A stretch of 64,000 bases of DNA from an uncultured Verrucomicrobiota bacterium. Its GTDB lineage: Bacteria > Verrucomicrobiota > Kiritimatiellia > Kiritimatiellales > Tichowtungiaceae. The translations under genes were made by a program, and so were the position numbers. The notes under the pieces are model-generated. The model was not told the origin of the DNA and ran no database searches. It saw only the letters and a list, made by a program, of their open reading frames with translations. The stretch spans positions 1-64,000 of the forward strand of contig CAIKGD010000007.1 in NCBI GenBank assembly GCA_903826865.1, read 5' to 3'. Positions 51,301-58,991 of the stretch are shown one piece after another (positions within the stretch are counted from its first letter, which is position 1; each line of letters begins with the position of its first letter).

Positions 51301-53957
51301 CCGGCTTCTTCCCTCAGGTGCATCGCCCACGGCAGGTCAGCCGGTTTGCGAAGCAGATTAACCAGTGCCGACAACAATCCCGGAAGCGTGATGATGGCGA
51401 GAACCAGCAGTGCCCCGAAACCGCCGGATTCAGGCAGGAGCATCCAGAAGCCCAGCATAAGGAGGAGAAGCGCAACAGGGACCAGACTGCGCCGCAGGTT
51501 GTCAAAAATCTTCCACTGGGACAGGGCGGAAAGCGGATTGGCAATGCGCCGGGCGTCGGAACCGGGAACCCGCGGAAGGAGCCATTGCGTAATCTGCCAG
51601 TCGCCGCGAATCCAGCGGTGGCGCCGGTCAACATCCACGTTGTAGCGCGACGGATATTCTTCGTAAAATTCCACATCACTGACGAGGGCCGAGCGGGCAT
51701 GACACGCCTCCAGCAGGTCGTGGCTGAGAACGGTATTCTCCGGGAAGCGCCCGGCGGTAGCCCGCTGGAAGGCATCCACATCGTAAATTCCTTTTCCGAT
51801 AAATGAACCTTCCTGAAAAACGTCCTGATACACGTCGGAAACCGCCCGCGTGTACGGATCGATGCCTGAGTCGCCGGAGAAAAGCCGGACGAACCAGGAG
51901 CGCCGGGCGCCCGGCAGACTCACGCCGACGCGCGGCTGCAGAATGCTGTACCCTTCCGAGACGACGCCGCGCACAGCATCGAACTCCGGACGGTTCAACG
52001 GATGTGCCATCGTTCCGACGAGCTGACGGGCGGCATCGCGCGGAAGCTGGGTATCGGTGTCGAGCGTGATGATGTACTTGATGGACGGCAGGATGGCTGT
52101 ATCCCCTGTGATTCCTGAAAAGCATTCACGGGAACCGCCGCGCAGCAGAGCATTGAACTCCATGAGCTTTCCCCGCTTGCGTTCGTAACCCATCCATAAG
52201 CCTTCCGCGGCGTTCCATCGGCGGGGACGGTGAAACAGGAAAAAGAGATTTTGTGCGCCGGATAAATATTTGCGGTTTAACATTTCGATGCCGGCCTGAG
52301 CCCGTTGCAGCAGTCGTTCATCTTCCGGCAGAAGCTCATTCGGTGCGTCGCGGAAATCCGTCAGCAAGGCAAAGTGAAGGTTCGGATCCCGATTCGCGAG
52401 ATAATGGATCTCCAGGGCTTCGATAAGACGGTCAACACCTCCCGGACTCGTGAGCATGGTGGGAACGACCACCATGGTGCGGCAATCCGACGCAATGCCG
52501 GATGAAAAATCAAGGCGCGGAAGCAGGCGGGGTTTAACCAGCAGCGCGGACAGCCAGTTCATTAATGCCACAGCCAGTTGGCTGGCGCAAAGGAGGAAAA
52601 CAAGGGTGAAGAAAACGAGTTTCCATCCCCGCACTTCGAAACTCCAGGCCTGTGCTGTAAGCCCGGCCGTCACGAGAATGGTAAGCATCCCTATGCCGCC
52701 CGCATAAAACGTCAGCGGGAAACGATGGATGCTTCGTTCTATGGCGGTCCGCCACGGCCACCGCACATGAACCATGCGCTCCAGCACGAGCCGGCCTTTA
52801 TCAATCAGATAAAAACCGACATGAGCGGTGCGGTCTTGATGCCCTTTCTGCCGGGCGCTGTCTGCGGCCAGCCGGATGGCGCGCTGCGCGACTTCCGTTT
52901 CGGTGAGCTGACTGTACCGGGCAAAAATCTCGACCGAATGGCGGTAACGATCGCGGGTCTGGAAATTCATGTCGTTATACACATCGGCCGGGTCGGAGCG
53001 TAACGTCTCTTCGACCAGACTCAGAGTTTCCACAAACTCCTTCCAATCCATAGCGCTCAGAAACCGGAGACTGGCAATACTGTGGCTGACAGAAACCTGA
53101 TCTGCCGCCTGATTCTGGCTCTCAATCTGGATGAGCTGTTCAATGGACAGCCCTTGCCCGGCGAGCCGTTGTTCGAGCCAGCTGCGTGCAAGGTGCAATA
53201 CCGGACTGTGTTGCGATAAACGCTGACAGAATTCCGCGACGAACGAACTGGAAAGAGGAATATCCGATTTCGCCATGTCCGCCACCACCACCACGAGCTG
53301 GGACGGGTTCTTTTCCGCCATGTCCTGCAACCGGTCCACCCATAAATCCGCCAGGTCGAGATCGTTCCGGGCGCCGGTCAGCCGGGTGGTGACGCGCTGG
53401 AGATTTTCAATCAGCCCCAGACGAAGCATAATCGGAATGGCCCATAACTCGCCCAGCTTCAACGGCTCCACGGTTTGATAAGCGGCGATGAAAGCGCTGA
53501 GCGGCTCTGCATCAATCTGTGCATCCACATGCGAGATCAATTCGAGCACAATGTCGTAAACGCGCGGCAGTCCGGCGGAAGAACCGTTCACCAAACGGGG
53601 CAGTTCGCGGCTGTAACCTCTTGGCAGGTGCCGTCTGGCCAGTTGAATCTGCTCTTCAATCAAATAGAAATTGTCGAGCAGCCATTCGGCGGCAGGTGTA
53701 ATGCGCCGGCCCGGATTTTCGTCAAGAGTTGTGCCGTTAAAGTCTCTCAGGATGCTTTCGTTTTGAACCAGCCGGGCAAGCAGACAGTTGGAGCCCTTCC
53801 GGGTGACAACTTGATGGCGGGCGGCGAGAGCTTTGGCATGGCGGGCCAATTGTTCGACACTGAACAACTCGGCACGCAACGGCGGTTCACTCACACGAGG
53901 GCACAACCGTTTTTTCCACGCCGTCCAGATTTGCCTGCGCAACGAAAGAGTCTGCAT
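45345..53957 (-). CDS. Cyclic beta-1,2-glucan synthase-like giant glycosyltransferase (NdvB/Cgs type)
   Basis: 2870 residues, the normal size of the family. Membrane helices near residues 440-500 and 830-1000 frame a GT84 domain with 'YIITLDTDTQLPRDAARQLV' near 630 and 'VDRRHRWIRGDWQITQWL' near 779. Then come two GH94/glucoamylase-like parts; the C-terminal phosphorylase-type domain has the catalytic Asp in 'GLPLIGCGDWNDGMNRVGNR' near 2552. It makes and trims beta-1,2-glucan at the inner membrane, exported to the periplasm for osmotic and envelope protection. The ATG at 53957 is preferred over 53981; both are weakly led. It follows a lipoprotein gene by 107 bp, under operator 10. Confidence 0.93.
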   Translation of the reverse strand: MQTLSLRRQIWTAWKKRLCPRVSEPPLRAELFSVEQLARHAKALAARHQVVTRKGSNCLLARLVQNESILRDFNGTTLDENPGRRITPAAEWLLDNFYLIEEQIQLARRHLPRGYSRELPRLVNGSSAGLPRVYDIVLELISHVDAQIDAEPLSAFIAAYQTVEPLKLGELWAIPIMLRLGLIENLQRVTTRLTGARNDLDLADLWVDRLQDMAEKNPSQLVVVVADMAKSDIPLSSSFVAEFCQRLSQHSPVLHLARSWLEQRLAGQGLSIEQLIQIESQNQAADQVSVSHSIASLRFLSAMDWKEFVETLSLVEETLRSDPADVYNDMNFQTRDRYRHSVEIFARYSQLTETEVAQRAIRLAADSARQKGHQDRTAHVGFYLIDKGRLVLERMVHVRWPWRTAIERSIHRFPLTFYAGGIGMLTILVTAGLTAQAWSFEVRGWKLVFFTLVFLLCASQLAVALMNWLSALLVKPRLLPRLDFSSGIASDCRTMVVVPTMLTSPGGVDRLIEALEIHYLANRDPNLHFALLTDFRDAPNELLPEDERLLQRAQAGIEMLNRKYLSGAQNLFFLFHRPRRWNAAEGLWMGYERKRGKLMEFNALLRGGSRECFSGITGDTAILPSIKYIITLDTDTQLPRDAARQLVGTMAHPLNRPEFDAVRGVVSEGYSILQPRVGVSLPGARRSWFVRLFSGDSGIDPYTRAVSDVYQDVFQEGSFIGKGIYDVDAFQRATAGRFPENTVLSHDLLEACHARSALVSDVEFYEEYPSRYNVDVDRRHRWIRGDWQITQWLLPRVPGSDARRIANPLSALSQWKIFDNLRRSLVPVALLLLMLGFWMLLPESGGFGALLVLAIITLPGLLSALVNLLRKPADLPWAMHLREEAGAGGRQLGQIFLTLAFLPYDTFISLDAIGKTLLRLLITHKRLLQWQPSGDSEGAKRADLAGFYATMRIAPAIALAAGFYLAFRQPDQLSSALPFIGLWLASPWIAWWISQPLESATPDLTAEQVNFLNRTARKTWYFFETFVTAQENWLPPDNFQEVPVPVTASRTSPTNMGLALLANLAARDFGYLSTGGLIRRTQDAFATMLRLERYRSHFYNWYETRTLKPLLPLYVSSVDSGNLAGHLLTLGSGLRELADEPVFTPQVFSGLRDTVRILKESARKNSELDKLDAELAQVPSSLRESFTLLAKASNRAALILESLANGEKELKTWAQTLKQNCEEQLSDMLFLAPWLALPAPKLEEKLIQLNQTPSLREVTTLEQTSGSLITEPELARCLREAGDHARQRLLVLETLALQCDELAAMDFTFLLDPARDLFCTGFNVTERRCDTSFYDLLASEARLCSYVAIASGQVPQEHWFSMGRLLVAARGEPILISWSGSMFEYLMPLLVMPNYDHTLLDHTCKAAVKQQIAYGKLCGVPWGISESGYNRTDVHLNYQYRAFGVPGLGLKRGLAEDLVIAPYASAMALLVAPQEACLNLQRLAADGRAGTYGFYEAVDYTPSRLPPDETSVTIRSFMAHHQGMSLLALADLLQNHPMQRRFMACPQLKAADLLLQERVPKTAASVFAEDSAPETSLTLSDESVMRVFTDPTTTVPEVHLLSNGRYHVAISSAGGGYSRWRDLAVTRWREDATRDCWGTFVYVRDMDTGEFWSTAYQPTLRATKGYEAIFTQARAEFRQRHAGLEIHTEISVSPEDDVELRRITVTNCTPAARVIELTSYAEVVLAVPAADASHPAFSNLFVQTEFAQTSSAILCTRRARSEEERPPWLLHVMAGQSEGQGEISCETDRSRFVGRGGTLVNPAAMQSLSPLSNTVGSVLDPVISLRRTIFLPPHGTAVIDLVLGVTETREAALAYVEKYQSSRMADRAFDLAWTHSQVTLHQLNATEAEAQLYGRLAGALIYADPARRAGAGVLRSNRRGQSGLWSYGISGDVPIVLLNISDLEKIEIVRQLIRAHSYWRMKGLTVELVILNEDVSVYHQSLHDRITSLIASGIEAQMLDRPGGIFVRRLEQIPNDDRVLLQSAARLVFDDEKGSLTEQLEHRRILESVIPALPITRSKLITLPAPLSPKDLIFQNGLGGFTRDGHEYIITLQPGQMTPAPWVNVLANPYFGTVISESGSAYTWVENAHEFRLTPWSNDPVQDTTGEAFYIRDDQTGQFWSPTPLPARGATPYVIRHGFGYTVFEHTENGIASELWVYVAMDAPVKCMVLKVRNVSGRPRRVSLTGYCEWVLGDLRHNTLLHVQTEVDLKTGALLARNYVNTEFPGRIVFLDVNDAARTLTGDRKEFIGRNGNLSQPAALKRARLSGKVGAGLDPCGAMQVAFNLTEGQEHETVFRLGVGRNAGEVQNLIQRFRLADAGRLTLEAVWAYWNRTLGAVNVDTPDPAVNVLANGWLLYQTLSCRLWGRTGFYQSGGAYGFRDQLQDVMALVHAEPALTREHLLRAATHQFREGDVQHWWHPPAGRGVRTHFSDDFLWLPYVTCRYVACVADTGVLDEKIPFLEARPVKPEEEAYYDLPNRAEESATLYQHCVRSIERGLNFGEHGLPLIGCGDWNDGMNRVGNRGRGESVWLAFFLYDVLIRFAELARSRRDIPFADRCVTQAQQLQKNIEQHAWDGQWYRRAYFDSGEPLGSQTNPECQIDSLPQSWSVLSGAGDPVRSRQAMQAVDQRLVRRAAGLIQVLDPPFDKSSLNPGYIKGYIPGVRENGGQYTHGAIWTAMAFAQMGDSDRAWELFNMINPVHHGGTPGQIAAYKVEPYVVAADVYAVAPHSGRGGWTWYTGSAGWMYRLLIETLLGVNLEGDQLRLSPNMPKTWTTYKIHYRYRQTVYHITITRIAADSTDEPLHSLDGQVLSGKTIPLRDDRQEHAVEMKLR

Positions 53958-54064
53958 GTTATTCTTACTTTCCGTCCGCAACTTCTGCCGTTAACCCCTC
54001 AAAGGCGATGCGGGGGAAAAGAAGAAGTCTGGCGACATACGGCATAGACACCGGGATGTCACGG

Positions 54065-54328
54065 CTACTCCTGCATTTCCGCACCGGTTTTTTCCATTGC
54101 GGAGCCGGCTTTCTTCAGCGATTCGCCGGTTTTTTCAATCATCTTTCCCGTAAACTCCTTAGTCGCTTCCGCCGCTGTTTTTGTCGCTTCCACAGTTTTT
54201 TTCGCAGCCGTATCCAGCGTTGCGCCGGTTTCCTTCCCGACTTCAGCGGCTGTTGGCGGGTTGTCACAGCCGGTCAAAAACACGACGCCAAACACCGCCG
54301 CAATCCCTGTAAGTTTGATTCTATTCAT
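54065..54328 (-). CDS. Small LEA-like lipoprotein
   Basis: 87 residues. Signal and lipobox 'VVFLTGC' (Cys near residue 21). The mature part is Ala/Lys/Thr/Glu-rich with 11-residue-like repeats ('TAAKKTVEATKTAAEATKEF', 'KTGESLKKAGSAMEKTGAEM'), predicting an amphipathic helix like LEA or entericidin-like stress lipoproteins. Operator 10 is 53 bp upstream. It precedes the glucan synthase gene and may be in one operon with it. Confidence 0.75.
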   Translation of the reverse strand: MNRIKLTGIAAVFGVVFLTGCDNPPTAAEVGKETGATLDTAAKKTVEATKTAAEATKEFTGKMIEKTGESLKKAGSAMEKTGAEMQE

Positions 54329-54380
54329 TTATATACATTCCTTCACTATCTTCAGCATAGGTGACAGGGCAGGCAAACCT

Positions 54381-54400
54381 CCATGGGGTGAAACCCTACC
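54381..54400 (-). promoter_or_regulatory. Operator palindrome 10 (toward lipoprotein and glucan synthase)
   Basis: Minus-strand GGTAGGGTTTCACCCCATGG. The -10 is less clear: CCTATG starts 19 bp downstream. It lies 10 bp after the end of the PPK2 gene. Confidence 0.75.
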
Positions 54401-54410
54401 TTGCGAGGCG

Positions 54411-55280
54411 TCAGAGTTGTTTACGGATAAGTTCCAATTCCTGCCTGCGTTTGGCAGTGGTCTTTGGATTGTCCATTTTTAAATCTTCGAGCACATCCAG
54501 GATGACTTGTGCGACGATCAGCCGGGCATTGTCTTTGTCATCGGCGGGAACAACATACCACGGCGTATGACGTGTGCTTGTTGCATTCAGGCAGTTTTCG
54601 TAGGCTTTCATGTACTCTTTCCAGAGTTTCCGCTCTTCCACGTCCGCCTGACTGAATTTCCAGTTTTTATCCGGCTCATCGATGCGGGCGAGGAAGCGTT
54701 TTTTCTGTTCGTTTTTTGACAGGTGCAGGAAGAATTTGACGATCCGGGTGCCGTTGCGGTGGAGATGCTCCTCTAAATCCAGAATGGAGCGATAGCGCTC
54801 TTCCCAAATGGTTTTCTCATTCAGCAGCTCCGGCGGGAGTCCCTGACTGCGGAGAATTTCCGGATGGACGCGGACGATGAGCACCTCCTCGTAATAGGAG
54901 CGGTTGAAAACACCGATCCGTCCGCGCGCCGGCAGACAGCGCGTCGTGCGCCAAAGGAAGTCGTGCTGCAGTTCTTCTGCGCCCGGATGCTTGAAGCTGT
55001 AGACTTCGCAGCCCTGCGGATTAATGCCGGACAGTACGTGACGGATGATGCCATCTTTGCCGGCGGCATCCATGGCCTGAAAGATCAGCAGCAGCGCGTA
55101 ACGGTTGGACGCGTAGTGAACGCGCTGCAGATCGCTCAGTTTTTCAACCTGAGTTTCCAGCAGTTTTTTGTACTCCTGCTTCGACCCGTAAAAAGGGTCT
55201 ATCTGCGTCGGCAACTTACTGAGTTTGATTTTCTCTCCGGGCTTCACGCGGAAATCTTTTGAGTGGATTTTCATTTTCAT
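54411..55280 (-). CDS. Polyphosphate kinase 2 family protein
   Basis: Transfers phosphate between polyphosphate and nucleotides. 289 residues: Walker A '[20 protein letters not shown]' near residue 60, lid '[20 protein letters not shown]' and Walker B-like '[14 protein letters not shown]' near 130, and '[20 protein letters not shown]' after. This is the one-domain PPK2 type with 'polyphosphate--nucleotide phosphotransferase' signature. The ATG at 55280 begins before the conserved start; an ATG at 55274 is also possible. It sits between a CheB-like gene (53 bp upstream) and operator 10. Confidence 0.92.
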   Translation of the reverse strand: MKMKIHSKDFRVKPGEKIKLSKLPTQIDPFYGSKQEYKKLLETQVEKLSDLQRVHYASNRYALLLIFQAMDAAGKDGIIRHVLSGINPQGCEVYSFKHPGAEELQHDFLWRTTRCLPARGRIGVFNRSYYEEVLIVRVHPEILRSQGLPPELLNEKTIWEERYRSILDLEEHLHRNGTRIVKFFLHLSKNEQKKRFLARIDEPDKNWKFSQADVEERKLWKEYMKAYENCLNATSTRHTPWYVVPADDKDNARLIVAQVILDVLEDLKMDNPKTTAKRRQELELIRKQL

Positions 55281-55332
55281 TCTTTCTGCGGCGTGGCGAT
55301 GAGCACGCACACCATCATTTAATTCAGCACTT

Positions 55333-56028
55333 TTACTCAGTTCTGGACACCTCATGTGCAATTCGCACGATTTCATGAGCGATATCCTCAGGAGAAAGAA
55401 TCAGATCAATACAACCGCTTGCGATAGCGCTCTCCGGCATATCGGGCTGTCCGGCGGTGTCGGGCTTCTGTGCGATAGTAATGCCGCCCGCTTCTTTTAT
55501 ACCGCATAGTGCTGCCGCGCCGTCGCCATCATAGCCGGAGACAATGACCGCGATCAGTTTTCCGTCCCAATGCTTCGTCAGAGAACGCATGAAAACCGTG
55601 ATCACGTCGGGCCAACCTCTGGGTTTTGATATCGGCTTTAGACGGAACTCTCCATTGAGGACGTGCAAGTCGCGCTTTTCGGGAATGATGAATACATGGT
55701 CGGGCTCGATGTCTAATTTTTCCGTGATCAATTCAACCGGCATCTTTGTGTAGTGCGGGAGAATTTCGTGGAGCGTAGTGGCTACGGTTCTCAGGTGATT
55801 AACGATGACGATAGCCACGCCCATATCGGCTGGCAGATGCTGCAGCAACCGGATATAGGCGTCGAGACCGCCAGCCGACCCGCCTACGCAAACCACAGGA
55901 AAGTTCTTTGCATGACGCCGGGACTTCATTTTGGATTGCTCCGCTTCCAGTTGCTGATTTTTTGCCCGGGTTATGCGTCTATGTTGAGGATTAGTTCCGG
56001 GCTCAGTGTCTCTGCTTTCATGCTTCAT
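55333..56028 (-). CDS. CheB-type methylesterase without receiver domain
   Basis: 231 residues. The catalytic Ser is in '[14 protein letters not shown]', His in 'IVIVNHLRT' and Asp in '[13 protein letters not shown]', so the CheB esterase core is intact while the N-terminal receiver of classical CheB is absent. No chemoreceptor or other che gene is in the window; stand-alone CheB proteins in stress clusters may demethylate another target. GGAAGG precedes the ATG at 56028. It lies 58 bp after the alpha/beta hydrolase gene. Confidence 0.85.
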   Translation of the reverse strand: MKHESRDTEPGTNPQHRRITRAKNQQLEAEQSKMKSRRHAKNFPVVCVGGSAGGLDAYIRLLQHLPADMGVAIVIVNHLRTVATTLHEILPHYTKMPVELITEKLDIEPDHVFIIPEKRDLHVLNGEFRLKPISKPRGWPDVITVFMRSLTKHWDGKLIAVIVSGYDGDGAAALCGIKEAGGITIAQKPDTAGQPDMPESAIASGCIDLILSPEDIAHEIVRIAHEVSRTE

Positions 56029-56086
56029 TTGCCTTCCTGTATTCGCCGCATCCCCAGCTCGGCAAAATTCACCGCCCGTGATATCC

Positions 56087-56911
56087 TCACGTCTTAAGGA
56101 ACGCCAGCAGATCGGCGTTGAGTTGATTCCGGTGGGTATACGCAAGGCCGTGGGGCGCGCCGGGGTAAATTTTCAGGGTCGCGGCCTTAACCAGTTTTGA
56201 TGAGCGAAGCGCTGCAGCACCGATCGGCACAATCTGGTCGTCGTCGCCGTGAACGATCAGCGTCGGCACGTCGAACTTTTCGAGGTCTTCTGTAAAATCT
56301 GTTTCGGAAAATGCTTTGATGCAGTCGAAGGTATTCTTGGCACCGGCCTGCATTCCCTGAAGCCAGAACGAGTCAATCATGCCCTGCGAAACTTTGGCGC
56401 CGGGCCGGTTCGCACCGAAAAAAGGACCGCTGGCGATATCTTTGTAGAACTGCGAGCGGTCGGCGGTAGAGCCATGACGGATTTCGTCGAACTTCTCAAT
56501 CGGCAGGCCGCCGGGATTGGCCGCCGTTTTCAGCATCAGCGGCGGAACGGCGGAAATCAGTGCGGCTCCGGCTAACCGCTTTGTTCCGTGGCGGCCGATG
56601 TAGCGGGTCACTTCGCCGCCGCCTGCAGAAAAGCCGACCAGAACAGCGCCCCTCAGGGCGAGCGTTTCGATAAGCTCCGCGAGATCGTCGGCATAGGTGT
56701 CCATGTCGTTGCCGCTCCAGGGCTGGCTCGACCGGCCGTGTCCGCGGCGGTCGTGGGCAATGCAACGATAGTCGTTAGAGGCCAGAAACAGCATCTGCGC
56801 TTCCCAGCTGTCTGAGTTTAGGGGCCAGCCATGGCTGAATACCACAGGCTGTCCCGCGCCCCAGTCCTTGTAAAAAATCTTTGCACCGTCTTGAGTCGTA
56901 ATCGTGCTCAT
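56087..56911 (-). CDS. Non-haem chloroperoxidase-like alpha/beta hydrolase
   Basis: 274 residues. '[20 protein letters not shown]' holds the oxyanion segment, the nucleophile Ser is in '[20 protein letters not shown]' near residue 96, the acid in '[14 protein letters not shown]' and the His in '[13 protein letters not shown]' near 255. Sequence is typical of cofactor-free perhydrolases/esterases, which can make peracids; the natural substrate is unknown. Cytosolic. Same-strand neighbours suggest a long unit from sodA to PPK2. Confidence 0.88.
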   Translation of the reverse strand: MSTITTQDGAKIFYKDWGAGQPVVFSHGWPLNSDSWEAQMLFLASNDYRCIAHDRRGHGRSSQPWSGNDMDTYADDLAELIETLALRGAVLVGFSAGGGEVTRYIGRHGTKRLAGAALISAVPPLMLKTAANPGGLPIEKFDEIRHGSTADRSQFYKDIASGPFFGANRPGAKVSQGMIDSFWLQGMQAGAKNTFDCIKAFSETDFTEDLEKFDVPTLIVHGDDDQIVPIGAAALRSSKLVKAATLKIYPGAPHGLAYTHRNQLNADLLAFLKT

Positions 56912-56974
56912 GGGTGGTCTCCTTTGTTTTTGCCGATTGGTTGATAGAATGATTCCCTCCTGTACGGATTCATA

Positions 56975-57139
56975 TCAGATTGCCCTAGACAGCAATGTTC
57001 CGAGGACCATACCAATGATGGTGCTTATCCACGGGTTGGACGTGATCGGACAGGCTCCGGAAGAGCACCCGATGAATCGGTATACTGCGTAACCGAGAAG
57101 ACCGCCGACGACTGCCCCGATAATCAAGCGAACGCTCAT
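56975..57139 (-). CDS. DUF6132-type small membrane protein
   Basis: 54 residues: two membrane helices, 'LIIGAVVGGLLGYAVYRF' and 'WISTIIGMVLGTLLSRA', joined by 'IGCSSGACPITSNP'. The CSSGxCPITSNP loop is the family hallmark; its two cysteines may bind sulfur or metal, and relatives occur near rhodanese/YeeE genes. AAAGGAG precedes the ATG at 57139; the longer frame to 57223 would overlap the gene before. The sulfur module at 28.7-33.3 kb makes a link plausible. Confidence 0.8.
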   Translation of the reverse strand: MSVRLIIGAVVGGLLGYAVYRFIGCSSGACPITSNPWISTIIGMVLGTLLSRAI

Positions 57140-57219
57140 GATGCGAACTCCTTTGTTCCTGCCGTTAGGCGCAGCCTCGCACGGCAAGGGGAAGATACTA
57201 AGAAGAACCCGTTCAAATT

Positions 57220-57843
57220 TCAAAAATCGTCGCCCTTCAGATCGATGAAGAGGATACCTGCGAGTAAGTCCATCGCTTCCAGCGGCTCGACGCCAACGCT
57301 GACACCCACAATGACCGCCTGGGCTTCGGCACCGATCTCCATCGGGCCATAGTACGGGCGCTTCGCGGCCTGCTCTTCGCCTTCCTTGGTGGGCGCGAGC
57401 GCCGGACCGGAGTTGTCCTCAAGGCCGAACGGCAAGGATACTTCCGGTTTGCCGCGCGGGCCAGGCACGCCGACATAGGCCGTGCTATGACCGCCGACAA
57501 AAACGGTGACAATCGAGGTGACGCGCGCGCCCACGGAAATTCCGGGGCCTAAACGCACGCGGGCACGCACGATATCCAACACGTCAAAAATGCGGTTGGG
57601 AATATACATGAGGATCGGATGCTTTCTCGGCGTTTCGTCGGTCTGCGACCTTTGCGTCACGGTCCTTTGCGTTGTGGTCGTATACGTCTTCCGGTCTGTC
57701 GGCGTCGTTTGTGTCGTCTGCGTCGTCTGCGTCGTCACCGATTGATCCGACGAAGCGGAGTCCGCAAACGTCGGCTGCGCCGCGCCTCCGGCCAGGAGCC
57801 CGAGCGTCAACCACATGGCATTGATTTCTTTGATCTTGTTCAT
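57220..57843 (-). CDS. Exported protein with Thr/Gln-rich segment
   Basis: 207 residues; AAAGGAG precedes the ATG. Signal peptide about 1-27. Residues ~33-70 are a low-complexity Thr/Gln/Arg stretch with TTQ repeats, then a compact domain with 'RVRLGPGISVGARVTSIVTV' and 'AVIVGVSVGVEPLEAMDLLA', beta-rich and Gly/Val-rich. I do not recognise it. It lies between sodA (36 bp) and the DUF6132 gene. Confidence 0.7.
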   Translation of the reverse strand: MNKIKEINAMWLTLGLLAGGAAQPTFADSASSDQSVTTQTTQTTQTTPTDRKTYTTTTQRTVTQRSQTDETPRKHPILMYIPNRIFDVLDIVRARVRLGPGISVGARVTSIVTVFVGGHSTAYVGVPGPRGKPEVSLPFGLEDNSGPALAPTKEGEEQAAKRPYYGPMEIGAEAQAVIVGVSVGVEPLEAMDLLAGILFIDLKGDDF

Positions 57844-57879
57844 CTGTTCTCCTTTCGTCCGCTCGTTGCGGACAGTGCT

Positions 57880-58569
57880 TTATTTCAACTGCGCCGCTGC
57901 AAATTCCCAGTCCGCCAGATGATCAATGAAGGCTTCGACGAAATCTTTGCGGCGATTCTGATAGTCCAGATAATAGGCGTGCTCCCAGACGTCGCACGTC
58001 AAGAGCGCATTTTGACCGTGTGCGATCGGTGTATCGGCATTCGACGTTTTGACGATCTTCAACGCGTCGCCGTCCTGTACAAGCCAGACCCACCCGCTGC
58101 CGAACTGCGCGACGGCGGCAGCCGTGAAAGCCTCTTTAAATTTATCGAAGCCGCCGAACGATGTTTCGATCATCTTCAGCAGCCTGCCGGCAGGCTTTCC
58201 GCCTTCGCCCGGCTTCATGCTCTTCCAGAAAAAAGTATGGTTCCAGACCTGCGCCGCATTATTGAAAACGGCAGTTTTGTCCGGCAGGCCTGCGCTTTCC
58301 AAAATAACTTTCTCCAGCGTCTGTCCTGAGGCCCACGGTGTTCCTGCGACCAGCTTGTTCAGATTGTCCACATAGGCCTGATGATGTTTGCTGTAGTGGA
58401 AACTCATCGTCCGGGCCGACAGGTAAGGCTCCAGAGCATTCTGAGCGTAGGGCAGCGACAGCAGCGCGAACGCGGGTGCCGGCGGCTCCGCCTTTGCGGC
58501 GACAGCCATGCCCACCAAAGGGGCCAGAAACCAAACAGCCGACCAACTTTCACCGATGTACGCATTCAT
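57880..58569 (-). CDS. Exported Fe/Mn superoxide dismutase
   Basis: Turns superoxide into peroxide and oxygen. 229 residues with a likely signal peptide (to about residue 28), so it should act in the periplasm. Metal ligands: His in 'MSFHYSKHHQAYVDNL', His in 'VWNHTFFWKSM', and Asp and His in 'LLTCDVWEHAYYLDYQNRR'; 'GSGWVWLV' is the usual core. The ATG at 58569 is 66 bp from operator 11. First gene of a unit that may run through DUF6132, hydrolase, CheB and PPK2 genes. Confidence 0.93.
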   Translation of the reverse strand: MNAYIGESWSAVWFLAPLVGMAVAAKAEPPAPAFALLSLPYAQNALEPYLSARTMSFHYSKHHQAYVDNLNKLVAGTPWASGQTLEKVILESAGLPDKTAVFNNAAQVWNHTFFWKSMKPGEGGKPAGRLLKMIETSFGGFDKFKEAFTAAAVAQFGSGWVWLVQDGDALKIVKTSNADTPIAHGQNALLTCDVWEHAYYLDYQNRRKDFVEAFIDHLADWEFAAAQLK

Positions 58570-58634
58570 CTTCGTTCTCCTGTTGTTATGTTTCGTATAA
58601 CCATACGCATGTTGCACAACGGGCCGATTTTTTG

Positions 58635-58654
58635 CAGTGGGGTATAACCCTACC
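58635..58654 (-). promoter_or_regulatory. Operator palindrome 11 (toward sodA), overlapping the cbpM stop codon
   Basis: Minus-strand GGTAGGGTTATACCCCACTG. The TAG at its start is the stop codon of cbpM, so the operator is partly coding. TGCAAC, preceded by GTTG, starts 18 bp downstream and is a weak -10. Confidence 0.8.
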
Positions 58655-58991
58655 TCCGGCTGCGCAAAAAACGCACTTCGGCCCGCAGGCGCTCCACCTC
58701 TTTGATCAGATCGAACAGGGTTTTGATCCAGACCAGATCAAGGCCTTGAACAGTTCGCATGTACTCGATCCGCCGCACGGCATGAACAGCTTCTTCCGTG
58801 AATTCCATCATTCCATCCGGCGACGCAAAGACAGGTTGTACAAGACCGGCGCGGCAGTAAATCAGAATGGAGCGGCGGGGGACGCCGGCAAGACGGGCGG
58901 CTGCATCGAGACTGTAAAGCACATCGGGGCCGGGCAGAAAAACCTCAATGGAAAGGCGCTCCGGGCTGTCAGGAACATCTTGATTTTTCAT
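58650..58991 (-). CDS. cbpM: Chaperone modulator CbpM-like MerR-type protein
   Basis: 113 residues. '[20 protein letters not shown]' is a MerR-like helix-turn-helix, followed by 'CRAGLVQP' and a C-terminal coiled coil ('[20 protein letters not shown]'). In E. coli CbpM binds and restrains the J-domain protein CbpA; the position right after cbpA with an ATGA overlap says the same here. DNA binding is possible but not needed for that role. A decayed copy of its end lies at 44505-44546. Confidence 0.85.
   Translation of the reverse strand: MKNQDVPDSPERLSIEVFLPGPDVLYSLDAAARLAGVPRRSILIYCRAGLVQPVFASPDGMMEFTEEAVHAVRRIEYMRTVQGLDLVWIKTLFDLIKEVERLRAEVRFLRSRR

Noticed and set aside
58650-58991. CbpM-like MerR protein as the regulator that binds the palindrome
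   Set aside because: CbpM proteins act by binding CbpA, the protein lacks the effector and dimer parts of true MerR regulators, and MerR sites lie between -35 and -10, not at -41.
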